64,000 nt of DNA from Psychrobacillus sp042885655 (GCF_042885655.1 NZ_JBHVRO010000010.1:62001-126000), one strand, 5' to 3'; positions 52,985 to 61,190 are shown, counted from the first letter of the stretch. Notes: generated by a model from the sequence alone, not told the origin. Translations and numbers: made by a program.

Positions 52985-53035
52985 ATGAATCCAATGATTG
53001 GTCTGGATGCAGCGAAAGGTGAAAGTCATAGTTGA
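52985..53035 (+). pseudogene. IS110-family transposase stub
   Basis: AGGAGG and then ATG reading MNPMIGLDAAKGESHS and a TGA stop. MNPxIGLDxAKGES is the characteristic start of IS110-type (DEDD) transposases, with the first catalytic aspartate in GLD. Only 16 codons remain. The roughly 80 bases upstream could include the left non-coding end. The rest of the element is absent from the window. Confidence 0.65.
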
Positions 53036-53056
53036 ATATTATCGTGAATACTTTTT

Positions 53057-53341
53057 TCAGTTCCTAAATTTCTTTATTACAGTTACTAAAATTGCAATTA
53101 AAAAAACGATGACACTATTTACTTTTAGATATTGTCCTAGTTGCAAACCATAAAATATTGCAAAAGCATCACGAATAATAAATACTGCTAATGCACCACC
53201 GATTGCCCCAAATAAAACTGCTAATAACAATATTATAAAAGCAGCAAAATATAAATTTTTCTTTTTTTTTGTAAGATATAAATCCAATAATATTTGCAAT
53301 TACAATAAAAAGCACATAAGCATTAAGAAAAAATTAGTCAT
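53057..53341 (-). pseudogene. Small membrane protein gene with two homopolymer frameshifts
   Basis: The ATG at 53341 has GAGGGAG upstream. Reading with one extra T in the T run and one fewer A in the nine-A run gives a convincing protein of about 94 residues: MTNFFLNAYVLFIVIANIIG, then FISYKKKKNLYFAAFIILLL and AVLFGAIGGALAVFIIRDAF, ending VIFLIAILVTVIKKFRN-like. As written, the frame from 53341 stops after 13 codons and a downstream frame gives 80 residues starting at TTG. Either a young pseudogene or two base-calling errors. Confidence 0.6.
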
Positions 53342-53426
53342 TTTACTCCCTCTTTTCGCTAATATGATAAAAATGGCTAATGTCGTTTTAGAAAACCCCT
53401 CTAAATATATTTTACCATTTAAACCA

Positions 53427-53517
53427 AAAGCCTCATTGATCAATTCAGCAGCTTTAGATCAATAAGAAAAGAGGCTTTACTCCTTCTTAAAGTAAAGCAC
53501 CCGTTAGCAATAAGATA
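53427..53517. repeat. AT-rich module, family D, copy 2
   Basis: AAAGCCTC...GAGGCTTT arms (53426-53433 with about 53471-53478) followed by AAGTAAAGCACCCGTTAG. It abuts the 3' end of the DUF5412 gene. Confidence 0.5.
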
Positions 53518-53519
53518 TA

Positions 53520-54110
53520 TTAGTTTTGGTAGCAAGTCTCATAGTCGTCTTTCATTAACAAACTTTTACAAGCCAAACCATTTTCGTGATAAATCTCTTT
53601 ACCAATCTTTAATTCGATACTTCTATTTGAATTTGGATAATCAGGTTCGTCATTTAGAATATACAGGGTATCTTCATCCATCCATTCCATAGAAAAATTA
53701 CTTTTTGCATCTCCATAATAAACAGTTTTAACTTTATTTTCCTCAATATTGTTTGTGATTTCAACCCATACATTAACTCCTCCAGCCGCACCACCATATG
53801 GTTCATAAAAAGCATTAGCCGTATATTTTTCTGTGGGTGATGTTACAGGTCCAGGTCCGTTCTGAGTATATTCTCTATCAATATCCTTAAATGTAAAAAA
53901 GTACATTTCATATATATAGATTGAAGATATTAAAACAGCCCCAGATAACGTTGCAATCAGCAATTTTTTAGGATAAGGTTTCTTTTTAATGAAAGAAATT
54001 ATTATATTAGCACATAATATTAAGAATAATATAATGGTAATAAAAGAAATTAAGATACCAAATAAAATTAAAATAATAACCCCCACCTTCTTAAGTTCAA
54101 TCACAATCAT
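53520..54110 (-). CDS. DUF5412-family membrane-anchored protein
   Basis: 196 residues: two N-terminal hydrophobic segments (about 8-33 and 48-65), then an extracellular or periplasm-side domain. The C-terminal half YYGDAKSNFSMEWMDEDTLYILNDEPDYPNSNRSIELKIGKEIYHENGLACKSLLMKDDYETCYQN is the DUF5412 pattern, common in the Bacillus cereus group. Function unknown. The ATG at 54110 has a poor ribosome-binding site; a downstream start after AAGGTGGGGG is possible. Confidence 0.78.
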   Translation of the reverse strand: MIVIELKKVGVIILILFGILISFITIILFLILCANIIISFIKKKPYPKKLLIATLSGAVLISSIYIYEMYFFTFKDIDREYTQNGPGPVTSPTEKYTANAFYEPYGGAAGGVNVWVEITNNIEENKVKTVYYGDAKSNFSMEWMDEDTLYILNDEPDYPNSNRSIELKIGKEIYHENGLACKSLLMKDDYETCYQN

Positions 54111-54137
54111 TTCAAATAATGATAATTTACGGAAAAT

Positions 54138-54287
54138 TCTTCTTCAAGTAAACTGCTGCGTTAGTTTAAGTGTACCATTTCACAAAGGATTTCTAAGAAC
54201 TACGTGATGTTTCGGATAAAAAAACAGACCATCGAAATGATGGTCTTGACTAACTGAAGCACCCGTTAGTTGAAGAAGAAAAAAGAG
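54138..54287. repeat. AT-rich module, family D, copy 3
   Basis: TTCAAGTAAACTGCTGCGTT...TTAGTTTAAGTG on the left and GAAGCACCCGTTAGTTGAAG...AAGAAAAAAGAGAC on the right, flanking a small hairpin GACCATC/GATGGTC (about 54227-54246). The left block recurs at 55.93 kb and the right block at 55.07 kb. Confidence 0.55.
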
Positions 54288-54350
54288 ACTCTTATTAATG
54301 AGCTAAGACGCGTAATTTAAAAAGCGTATCATAACTAAAAATACAGTTCA

Positions 54351-54806
54351 CTATTTGCTGAGGCGTTTTTTTAGATAACAACCTAAATAGTAAGAAGCAA
54401 ACATAAGTAAAAAGGCTATTAAGCTTGCTGACCAAATTTGAGTCGCCCATGGAGTTAAGGACAAAAATATTCCAACAAGGGAGGAAGAAATATTAAGCAA
54501 CGGTAAGTAATAAAATTGGGTAGCCATTCCAAATATATTGAACCAATATTGTCCTAATATAATTTCTTGATACATTATAAATAAGAGTATTAAAAAAGCA
54601 GGTAAATTTATAATTACGGCCGACTTTAATGGCGTTTTTTCAAACTTACAAGTTATAAATCCAACCAATACCCAAAAAACAAGAAATATAATTCCTATTA
54701 ATTTAAACGGTAATATACTATTTTGATTTTGCATCAACCATGAATTCATTAGAAAACCTAACACAAAAGGAATAAGTCCTAATAAAAACAAAATCATTTT
54801 TTTCAT
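54351..54806 (-). CDS. Membrane protein of unknown function
   Basis: 151 residues with four hydrophobic segments: MILFLLGLIPFVLGFLMNSWL, LIGIIFLVFWVLVGFITCKF, AVIINLPAFLILLFIMYQEIIL and SASLIAFLLMFASYYLGCYLKKRL. A strong AAGGAGG precedes the ATG. No family recognised. Located among family D repeats with DUF5412 and DUF5694 genes. Confidence 0.78.
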   Translation of the reverse strand: MKKMILFLLGLIPFVLGFLMNSWLMQNQNSILPFKLIGIIFLVFWVLVGFITCKFEKTPLKSAVIINLPAFLILLFIMYQEIILGQYWFNIFGMATQFYYLPLLNISSSLVGIFLSLTPWATQIWSASLIAFLLMFASYYLGCYLKKRLSK

Positions 54807-54984
54807 GATAACAACCTCCTTATCTAAATATCAACAATCTCTACTTCGCACTTATAAACGAATGAATGTTCATTAACTGATTAATATTAGATTGAGCCCA
54901 ATATGCAGATAATCACGATAAAAGTTTTGATAAAAATATTTCGATAATATTTATCTATTTATTTATAGTTCTTTAATTAGATTC

Positions 54985-55155
54985 AACAAAAAAGAAGATT
55001 AAACCTTCTTGCCTGCCCCTTTAGTTCAATAAGAAAAAAGAGTTGCCTAAGCAATCATATGATCTTACTAAAGCACTCCGTTAGTTGAAGAAGAAAAAGA
55101 GACGCATATTAAACAAGCACGTCCTTACTGCGGAATATCCATCTAAAGCAAAGTA
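54985..55155. repeat. AT-rich module, family D, copy 4
   Basis: CCTTTAGTTCAATAAGAAAA...AGAGTTGCC and CTAAAGCACTCCGTTAGTTG...AAGAAGAAAAAGAGACGC; the second block matches 54255-54290. Nothing else is seen in the 54807-55160 gap. Confidence 0.55.
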
Positions 55156-55160
55156 CCCTT

Positions 55161-55865
55161 TCAGGATAGATAACTTAGTGGTTGGACGATCTCACAAATC
55201 TCACTCTCTTCAAGAAATTTGTTAACTATACTTGAATGCGAACCACCTACTATAAATAAAACTCGTTCCTCTTCCGAATCAATTAGACGAGTTAAATTAG
55301 CGAACATAATCAAATTTCTTTTATACCACCAACTTAGCCAGTTCATACCAACATAATTATTAAGATCACCGATACGTGCTATATTCACATACATTTTATG
55401 CAACTTGTTAAGCAAAGTGGGGGCATTTAATTCTTTATAATAATCTATTATACTTTTATCTTCCGACAATTCAGGGAACACAAAACCCTCATATATTTCA
55501 TTTAAAAGTTCTGGTTGATTTTCTTTTGCCCAACTTTCAACTTCTCCATAATCCATGTCTGACTCACCCATCCAATCAGTTGGATAAATCTGTTCATGCC
55601 CCATCTTTAAACCTAAACGAAAGCCTACTTGAAATATTTCATTCATTTCTAGTTTGTGTGTACCTAATTTATATTGTTTATATTTCTCATTACAATATTC
55701 ACTATCCTCTGGTACCATTTCAACTGCAATCTTCGTTGGTTTAAAGCTTGCTAGTTTAGATACTAATTCCTCAATTTCAGTTTGCCTTCTTTCAGAATTT
55801 AAACCTTCATGTTCAGACATATGAAAAGTTCCAAGTACAAGAACTTTCGCTTTTTCCAATTTCAT
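55161..55865 (-). CDS. DUF5694 protein (TraB/PrgY-like)
   Basis: A 234-residue cytosolic protein: MKLEKAKVLVLGTFHMSEHEGLN, FKPTKIAVEMVPEDSEYCNEKYKQY, QIYPTDWMGESD, and RVLFIVGGSHSSIVNKFLEES. The GTFHM and GGSHSS histidines with the central glutamate recall the TraB/ChaN hydrolase-like fold. No function is assigned to DUF5694. Strong ribosome-binding sequence (AAAGGAGG) before the ATG. Confidence 0.82.
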   Translation of the reverse strand: MKLEKAKVLVLGTFHMSEHEGLNSERRQTEIEELVSKLASFKPTKIAVEMVPEDSEYCNEKYKQYKLGTHKLEMNEIFQVGFRLGLKMGHEQIYPTDWMGESDMDYGEVESWAKENQPELLNEIYEGFVFPELSEDKSIIDYYKELNAPTLLNKLHKMYVNIARIGDLNNYVGMNWLSWWYKRNLIMFANLTRLIDSEEERVLFIVGGSHSSIVNKFLEESEICEIVQPLSYLS

Positions 55866-55919
55866 TGTAAATCCTCCTTTGTATAATTAAATGGCACGAT
55901 CTATTTCAACAAAAATTAT

Positions 55920-55970
55920 AGCGATTCCTTCTTCAACTAAACTGCCCCGTTAGTTTAAGTGAACTCTTTC
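55920..55970. repeat. AT-rich module, family D, copy 5
   Basis: TTCTTCAACTAAACTGCCCC...GTTAGTTTAAGTGAAC with TTTCACAA beyond, matching the left block at 54138. It lies just upstream of the DUF5694 gene. Confidence 0.5.
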
Positions 55971-56487
55971 ACAATCTTATATTTACTTTAACATAAATAC
56001 CCGGTGTAAAATTATATAAGGAACACATTCTCCACATTCATTAATGAATAATCAACTTTGTCCTTTAACAGAGCCAATAATAAAATAAAAAAGTGATACA
56101 TAGCTGAAAGATGATGCTTTCTAACTTTAAGATAGATATATTAATACCATCTATAGAAGGACACTTGGAAAATGTTTTTTATATACCTTAGTTATAAACA
56201 GTAGTAATGAATGGGTATATAAAAAATCCATCTTATATTAGGAAGTATTGACATGCTAAAAAGCTATACAATACAGAATAGAAATACAACCTTTGTGTTC
56301 ATGAAGTAGGAAACCAGCCTCAACAAGAGCTTTCTGCACCCTAACAGGCTACCATGTACCACTTCATGTAAATTTGCAACACCTTATTTACTTGTAATAC
56401 TATGTACTCACCGATGCAGTTTCAGATTGAACTACGCTCGGACAAAACTATAGGACGCACGATCTTACTTTACTAATCAAAATAATA
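55971..56487. other. Gap without recognisable genes
   Basis: About 500 AT-rich bases. A 20-codon frame at 56414-56476 (MQFQIELRSDKTIGRTILLY) has no ribosome-binding sequence and may be a fossil; nothing else stands out. Confidence 0.5.
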
Positions 56488-56522
56488 AAGAGTGATTCAG
56501 CGTCTCCCGAATCACTCTTCCT
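56486..56522 (-). terminator. Terminator of argF
   Basis: A perfect AAGAGTGATTC/GAATCACTCTT stem (56488-56498 with 56509-56519) followed by TTTATTATTTT on the minus strand. Confidence 0.85.
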
Positions 56523-56610
56523 ATGTAGCGATGAAGCCATCCATCTTGACGAACGACACCGCGGATAGACTGTTGGACAATCCCTGTCCTCACAGGCTAT
56601 TTTTATTAAA

Positions 56611-57576
56611 TTAAGCCATCACAGAAGCAAGTACTGCTTTTTGTGCATGTAAACGGTTTTCAGCTTGTTGAAAGATATATGAATTAGGTCCATCAATAAC
56701 TGAGCTTGTAACCTCTTCTTCACGGTGTGCAGGTAAGCAATGTAAAAACATATAATCTTTTTTAGCATTCGCCACAAGTTCATCATTTATTTGAAATCCT
56801 TTAAAGTCTACTAATCTTTTAGCAGACTCCTCTTCTTGACCCATTGAAGTCCAAACATCGGTATATATAACATCTGCATTAACAGCTACTTCTATCGGAT
56901 CGTTAGAAACATATAACGAGCCTCCGTTTTTTACCGCGATTACTTGTGCTTTTTGAATGATTTCTTCATCTGCTTCATAGCCAACTGGAGTTGCTACCGC
57001 TATATGCATGCCCATATATGCTGCTGCAATTACTAATGAGTGCGCAACGTTATTGCCATCGCCAATATACGCTATTTTCAAGCCTGCAGTATTTCCTTTC
57101 ACTTCATAAATCGTTAAAATATCCGCTAATGCTTGGCAAGGGTGAAATATATCCGTTAATCCATTAATTACTGGAATGCTAGCATGTTCCGCAAGTTCCC
57201 TCACCATTTCATGAGAATTGGCACGTATCATAATCCCATCTAAGTAGCCAGATAATACATGCGCTGTATCATAAACAGATTCTCCACGTCCAATTTGTAA
57301 ATCACGAGCATGCATAAACATACCATTTCCACCTAGTTGTTTAATGCCAACTTCAAAGGATATTCTTGTTCGAGTGGAATGTTTTTCAAATATCATTCCT
57401 AATGTTTTACCTTCTAATAAGGGAGGACACTTCCCTGCTTTCGTTAACTTTTTTAACTCAACTGCTAAAAGAACTAAATCAGTGACTTCTTCTTTTGAGT
57501 AATCTAATAGTGTCAATAAATCTTTGCCCTTTAAACTATCAACAACCATTAAGTTAACCCACTCAAGCAACTTCAT
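56611..57576 (-). CDS. argF: Ornithine carbamoyltransferase
   Basis: Makes citrulline from ornithine and carbamoyl phosphate. 321 residues. The carbamoyl-phosphate loop is FEKHSTRTRISFEVG, then DIFHPCQALADILTI, IAYIGDGNNVAHSL, DVWTSMG and the ornithine motif FLHCLPAHRGEE-like (HCLPAHREEEV). A stand-alone gene here, without argCJBD or carAB. Two ArgR/AhrC-like boxes lie upstream. Start at 57576 has AAAGGAG; a catabolic role (as ArcB) is less likely given those boxes and the absence of arc genes. Confidence 0.94.
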   Translation of the reverse strand: MKLLEWVNLMVVDSLKGKDLLTLLDYSKEEVTDLVLLAVELKKLTKAGKCPPLLEGKTLGMIFEKHSTRTRISFEVGIKQLGGNGMFMHARDLQIGRGESVYDTAHVLSGYLDGIMIRANSHEMVRELAEHASIPVINGLTDIFHPCQALADILTIYEVKGNTAGLKIAYIGDGNNVAHSLVIAAAYMGMHIAVATPVGYEADEEIIQKAQVIAVKNGGSLYVSNDPIEVAVNADVIYTDVWTSMGQEEESAKRLVDFKGFQINDELVANAKKDYMFLHCLPAHREEEVTSSVIDGPNSYIFQQAENRLHAQKAVLASVMA

Positions 57577-57595
57577 TAATAAAAACTCCTTTTTA

Positions 57596-57659
57596 CGTAT
57601 ATTTATGTATTACCCATTATATATTTGAATAAACATAAAATCAAGTGTATTTTTATGCA
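57596..57659. promoter_or_regulatory. Candidate ArgR/AhrC boxes upstream of argF
   Basis: TGTATTTTTATGCA (57646-57659) matches the ARG-box core TGAATwwwwATTCA at 12 of 14 positions, and CGTATATTTATGTA (57596-57609) at about 10. Centres are 50 bases apart, near five helical turns, fitting cooperative hexamer binding. Confidence 0.5.
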
Positions 57660-57675
57660 TTTATAATAATTATAA

Positions 57676-57714
57676 AACGTCTAGAAAAAACTTATACAAG
57701 CCTTTCTAGACGTC
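57676..57714 (-). terminator. Terminator of ysdC
   Basis: ACGTCTAGAAA/TTTCTAGACGT (57677-57687 with 57703-57713), 15-base loop, T-rich tail on the minus strand. Confidence 0.7.
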
Positions 57715-57719
57715 TACTA

Positions 57720-58808
57720 TTAACCGAATGTAATTTTATTTACTGTCTCACTGTCTAATTTCTTTACTACTTCTACAATAAGTTTTACTGTATTTTCATA
57801 ATCATCTCTATGCAATATTCCTGCATGTGAATGAATGTAACGAGTCGCGATTCCAATTGCTAGTGCTGGTACACCATTTAATGAAATATGCATTGAACCT
57901 GCATCTGTTCCTCCACCAGGAATCATTTCAAATTGATAAGGAATCTTATTTTCTTCAGCGACATCGATTACAAATTCACGTAATCCTTTATGCGATACCA
58001 TCGATGCATCAAATAGAATTATTTGTGGTCCTGCACCCATTTTGCTTGTTGATTCTTTTGGTGTAATTCCAGGTGTATCACCTGCAATACCTACATCAAC
58101 CGCAAAACCAATATCTGGTTTTACTTTTACTGTAGAAGTCTTAGCACCACGAAGACCAATTTCTTCTTGTACGTTACCTACTCCATACACAATATTCGGA
58201 TGGTCTTGATCCTTTAATCCTTTTAATACATCAATTGCAATAGCACAACCGATGCGATTATCCCATGCTTTTGCTAGCAGTAATTTTTCATTGTTCATCA
58301 CTGTGAATTCGAAATAAGGTACCACCATATCTCCTGGTAATACTCCCCATTCCATAGCTTCTTCTTTAGATGATGCACCGATATCGATAAACATATCTTT
58401 AATATCTACTGCTTTATTACGTGCTTCAGCAGATAAAATATGTGGAGGTTTTGAACCAATGACACCTGTGATTGTGTCACCTTTACGAGTAACGATTGAT
58501 ACGCGTTGAGCAAGCATTACTTGTGACCACCAGCCACCTACTGTTTGAAAACTTAAGAAACCTTTATCGTCAATTTTGGATATCATAAAACCAACTTCAT
58601 CAAGATGTCCAGCCACCATGATTTTAGGACCATTTGCATCGCCTACTTTTTCGGCGATTAAGCTTCCTAGATTGTCATATTCAATTTTATCCGCATGAGG
58701 TGCTATGTATTTCTCCATTACCTCACGTGCTTCACGTTCATTTCCAGGAATTGCTTTTGCATCAGTTAACTCTTTTAACATGGTTAGTGTTTCATCAAGT
58801 TTTGACAT
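57720..58808 (-). CDS. ysdC: M42-family glutamyl aminopeptidase/endoglucanase-like (YsdC)
   Basis: A 362-residue di-metal aminopeptidase: VAGHLDEVGFMISKIDDKGFL (first ligands), AKAWDNRIGCAIAIDVL (bridging Asp), VGNVQEEIGLRGAKTS (catalytic and ligand Glu pair intact), DVGIAGDTPG and the C-terminal YIHSHAGILHRDDY. Family members form large cytosolic dodecamers that trim peptides. Near ysdB/ysdA as in B. subtilis. Confidence 0.94.
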   Translation of the reverse strand: MSKLDETLTMLKELTDAKAIPGNEREAREVMEKYIAPHADKIEYDNLGSLIAEKVGDANGPKIMVAGHLDEVGFMISKIDDKGFLSFQTVGGWWSQVMLAQRVSIVTRKGDTITGVIGSKPPHILSAEARNKAVDIKDMFIDIGASSKEEAMEWGVLPGDMVVPYFEFTVMNNEKLLLAKAWDNRIGCAIAIDVLKGLKDQDHPNIVYGVGNVQEEIGLRGAKTSTVKVKPDIGFAVDVGIAGDTPGITPKESTSKMGAGPQIILFDASMVSHKGLREFVIDVAEENKIPYQFEMIPGGGTDAGSMHISLNGVPALAIGIATRYIHSHAGILHRDDYENTVKLIVEVVKKLDSETVNKITFG

Positions 58809-58887
58809 TATTTCGACCTCCTAAATATCTTCTACATTTTTTATTATAATGTATCATGAAAGCATTTACAAAATATTTATTTAATTC

Positions 58888-58932
58888 TCAATAGGTTAAG
58901 AATATGTTGTACCAATAGGCTTAACCTATTTC
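58888..58932 (-). terminator. Terminator of the dUTPase-like gene
   Basis: AATAGGTTAAG/CTTAACCTATT (58890-58900 with 58920-58930), 19-base loop, AT-rich tail. Confidence 0.6.
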
Positions 58933-58951
58933 AGCTAGCGGTGATATTAAG

Positions 58952-59437
58952 TTAATAACCTGACCGTTGACGTTCATAATTTTTTTCGTTTTTGCTAATA
59001 TATGCTTCTACTAACTCTTCACTTGAAAAATCTAATAGTTTTGCAATTGCACCATATTGAATCCACACTTCTTTGTAAGTTTTCATCGTTGGCTCGTATA
59101 AAAATTGATGAATTGCATTAGAGGTGGATATAAAAAGCACAGTTAAATCCCCATCTCTTTTCTCTAAAGGCCATTCCGTTAAGTATTGAAGACTCTTTTC
59201 AATACCAAGTGACAATATGAAATGAATAGAATCCACATACTCTTCTAATATAACACTTCGTTCAGATGGTCCCTTTTCACTCCAAAACTTAAAACACCTT
59301 GTTTCATTTGCTAATTCAGATAGCTCTACAAGTAAAGCTAACCCTTTTTTTATAAAAACATCTTCCTCCACTTGTTTGTTTGATTGAATATATTGGTCTA
59401 ATGCTTCCTGCATTGTAAAAAGTTTTTCTAAATTCAT
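58952..59437 (-). CDS. Dimeric all-alpha dUTPase (dUTPase_2/MazG-like)
   Basis: A 161-residue all-alpha NTP pyrophosphatase. The metal-binding EExxE...ExxD pattern is seen in LLVELSELANETRCFKFWSEKGP followed by VILEEYVDSIHFILSLGIE. It hydrolyses dUTP to dUMP, lowering uracil in DNA. ATG at 59437 has GGAGG upstream; the 59449 start is a TTG inside that sequence. Divergent from ysdB. Confidence 0.87.
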   Translation of the reverse strand: MNLEKLFTMQEALDQYIQSNKQVEEDVFIKKGLALLVELSELANETRCFKFWSEKGPSERSVILEEYVDSIHFILSLGIEKSLQYLTEWPLEKRDGDLTVLFISTSNAIHQFLYEPTMKTYKEVWIQYGAIAKLLDFSSEELVEAYISKNEKNYERQRSGY

Positions 59438-59465
59438 TATTTCCTCCAAAAAAATTCATTTATTT

Positions 59466-59492
59466 TGAAACCAAACTACCTCTATTATCGTA
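59466..59492 (+). promoter_or_regulatory. Sigma-W-type promoter of ysdB
   Basis: TGAAAC (59466-59471), 17 bases, CGTA (59489-59492) fits the ECF sigma-W consensus TGAAAC-N16/17-CGTA and lies 36 bases before the ysdB start. B. subtilis ysdB is in the sigma-W regulon. Confidence 0.78.
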
Positions 59493-59528
59493 TAGCAGAT
59501 ACTATGTATTTTACAAGGAGGACATTAA

Positions 59529-59912
59529 ATGGTCCATATACTTCGATTGCTCATAATTATCATTATAATATATGTTTTTTACAAAATTCTCCGTTATTTG
59601 TTTGATCCAAAGAGAAAACTTGACGAAGCATATGAGAAAGAACAATATTATTTTTATGACGATATAAAAAATGTCCGCAAAAACTTTTTCATCACATATA
59701 AAGGTGCTATTTTTGAAGGAGAAAAATATTTAGGTACTACAGATCAAGCATTTGAAGTCGTATCTATTTTCGTATGGACAAAAGATCCCGCCAAGCTTCA
59801 AGGCTTTACAAAAGAAGATTTCCGTTTTTTACAAAATGAAATTAAAATGAACTACCCTTCTGCAAAAATTAGTTGGAAAAGTCCAATTGAACAATTAATG
59901 AAAGAAGAATAG
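59529..59912 (+). CDS. ysdB: Sigma-W pathway protein YsdB
   Basis: A 127-residue protein: one N-terminal membrane helix (ILRLLIIIIIIYVFYKILRYLF), then a cytosolic domain FDPKRKLDEAYEKEQYYFYDDIKNVRKNFFITYKGAIFEGEKYLGTTDQAFEVVSIFVW. It matches YsdB by sequence pattern, length (about 130) and place near ysdA and ysdC. Function in the envelope-stress response is not defined. AAGGAGG ribosome-binding sequence. Confidence 0.93.
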   Translation: MVHILRLLIIIIIIYVFYKILRYLFDPKRKLDEAYEKEQYYFYDDIKNVRKNFFITYKGAIFEGEKYLGTTDQAFEVVSIFVWTKDPAKLQGFTKEDFRFLQNEIKMNYPSAKISWKSPIEQLMKEE

Positions 59913-59994
59913 ATCAACTAAAAAAGCAAATTCTTCACCATGCTTGGAGTATCACAGAAAATTTCTATCATTCACATTGCCTTTATTATGTGCA

Positions 59995-60200
59995 CTGTTG
60001 ATTGGAGCGGAAGGCGGCGACTCCTAGGGGATTAGCAAGCAAATCAAGACCCTGGACTGAGCGCTCAATTGATCAAAGGCTAATTGCGCCACATCGTGTG
60101 GCAACGCCTTTGTGACCAACGTCGTGTTTGCCCGAAGCGGCTTGATACTTGCCCCCAGGAAAGCGTCCGCCTTCAGCGGAAAACAACCACCATTACAAGA
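59995..60200 (+). repeat. GC-rich hairpin repeat, family A-related, with two-hairpin module
   Basis: Outer arms GAAGGCGG (60010-60017) and CCGCCTTC (60167-60174). Inside, the module GCCACA-TCG-TGTGGC (60088-60102) then CCAAC-GTCGT-GTTTG (60116-60130) matches 16951-16997 by structure. Non-coding; no gene seen in 59913-60472. Confidence 0.7.
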
Positions 60201-60470
60201 TTGACATGATCATTACGGTTTACTTAAACTGATTCTATCCGATTAGCGATAGCTGTCTTGTTAGGTACTATTCACTTAATGGATTGTAGTGAAAGGTGGC
60301 GACTCCAGCGGGATGAGTGAGACAGATGAGCTATCACAACGAACGCGTAAGCGGCACCCCCGCGGAAAGCGTCCACCTAAAACGGAAATCCACAGCATTA
60401 TTTAATTCTTTAAAGTACTATGTATTCTGAGTATTCTCAGGATGATAATCCATAAACTTATGTATCTTTT
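60200..60470 (+). repeat. Dispersed hairpin repeat, family A, copy 4
   Basis: TTAGCGATAGCTG, ATGGATTGTAGTG, AGGTGGCGACTCC...GCGTCCACCT and the TATTTAATTCTTTAAAGTAC flank. This copy has lost the inner GGTGAGGGCTCATCGCTC arm, leaving a short outer hairpin. Confidence 0.78.
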
Positions 60471-60471
60471 A

Positions 60472-60516
60472 TAAAAAGCGAACAATCCTATGCACTCATA
60501 GGGTTGTTCGCTTTTA
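60472..60516 (-). terminator. Terminator of ysdA, overlapping its last codons
   Basis: AAAAGCGAACAACCCTATG / CATAGGATTGTTCGCTTTT on the minus strand. The stem begins within the final codons of ysdA and includes its stop. Confidence 0.8.
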
Positions 60517-60772
60517 CGATCCAAAAAATTAAAAAAGCATAGATTATCATTAACATTAAAAATCCAACACGAAAATTGGTATGCTTCGTTTTATGTCGAA
60601 ACAATTGCATTCCAAAATAAGCCCCAATACCTCCGCCGAACAATGCGAGCATCCATAAAGTTCGCTCTGAAACTCTTTGTTTATGTTTTTTTGCTTGAGA
60701 CTTATCATAACCCATTACAAAAAAAGCAATCAATGACATGATTAATATAAATAATAGGATTATCTCTTCCAT
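60488..60772 (-). CDS. ysdA: DUF1294 membrane protein (YsdA)
   Basis: A 94-residue protein of the DUF1294 family: a hydrophobic N-terminal helix, then FVMGYDKSQAKKHKQRVSERTLWMLALFGGGIGAYFGMQLFRHKTKH (family core) and a final helix. The ATG at 60772 follows AAGGAGA; a start six codons earlier would have the ribosome-binding sequence inside it. Follows rplT as in B. subtilis; function unknown. Confidence 0.9.
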   Translation of the reverse strand: MEEIILLFILIMSLIAFFVMGYDKSQAKKHKQRVSERTLWMLALFGGGIGAYFGMQLFRHKTKHTNFRVGFLMLMIIYAFLIFWIVKANNPMSA

Positions 60773-60787
60773 CGTATTCTCCTTGTA

Positions 60788-60824
60788 CAAAAAAAGCTGA
60801 TAGAATGTCTATCAGCTTTTTTAT
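60788..60824 (-). terminator. Terminator of infC-rpmI-rplT
   Basis: AAAAAAGCTGATAGA/TCTATCAGCTTTTTT with loop ATG, T run on both strands, directly after rplT. Confidence 0.88.
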
Positions 60825-60830
60825 CTATAA

Positions 60831-61190
60831 TTATTTAGCAATTGCTTTTTTTGCTACATCTGCAAGTTGTGTAAATGCTGCTGCATCTGTTACTGCTAGA
60901 TCAGCTAACATTTTACGGTTAACTTCGATTTCAGCAACTTTCAATCCGTGCATTAAACGGCTGTAAGAAAGACCGTTTAAACGTGCTGCTGCATTGATAC
61001 GTGTAATCCATAATTTACGGAATTCACGTTTTTTGTTGCGACGGTCACGGTAAGCATACATTAAAGATTTCATAACCTGTTGGTTTGCTACTTTATATAA
61101 TGTATGTTTTGAACCGTAATAACCTTTAGCTAATTTTAATACTTTTTTACGACGCTTCTTTGTTACTGGTGTGCTTTTTACGCGTGGCAT
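60831..61190 (-). CDS. rplT: 50S ribosomal protein L20
   Basis: The 119-residue r-protein that binds 23S rRNA early in assembly: MPRVKSTPVTKKRRKKVLKLAKGYYGSKHTLYKVANQQVMKSLMYAYRDRRNKKREFRKLWITRINAAAR. In low-GC Gram-positives L20 represses its operon by binding the infC leader. Confidence 0.99.
   Translation of the reverse strand: MPRVKSTPVTKKRRKKVLKLAKGYYGSKHTLYKVANQQVMKSLMYAYRDRRNKKREFRKLWITRINAAARLNGLSYSRLMHGLKVAEIEVNRKMLADLAVTDAAAFTQLADVAKKAIAK

Noticed and set aside
56414..56476. 20-codon frame MQFQIELRSDKTIGRTILLY
   Set aside because: No ribosome-binding sequence and no recognisable family; at most a fossil.
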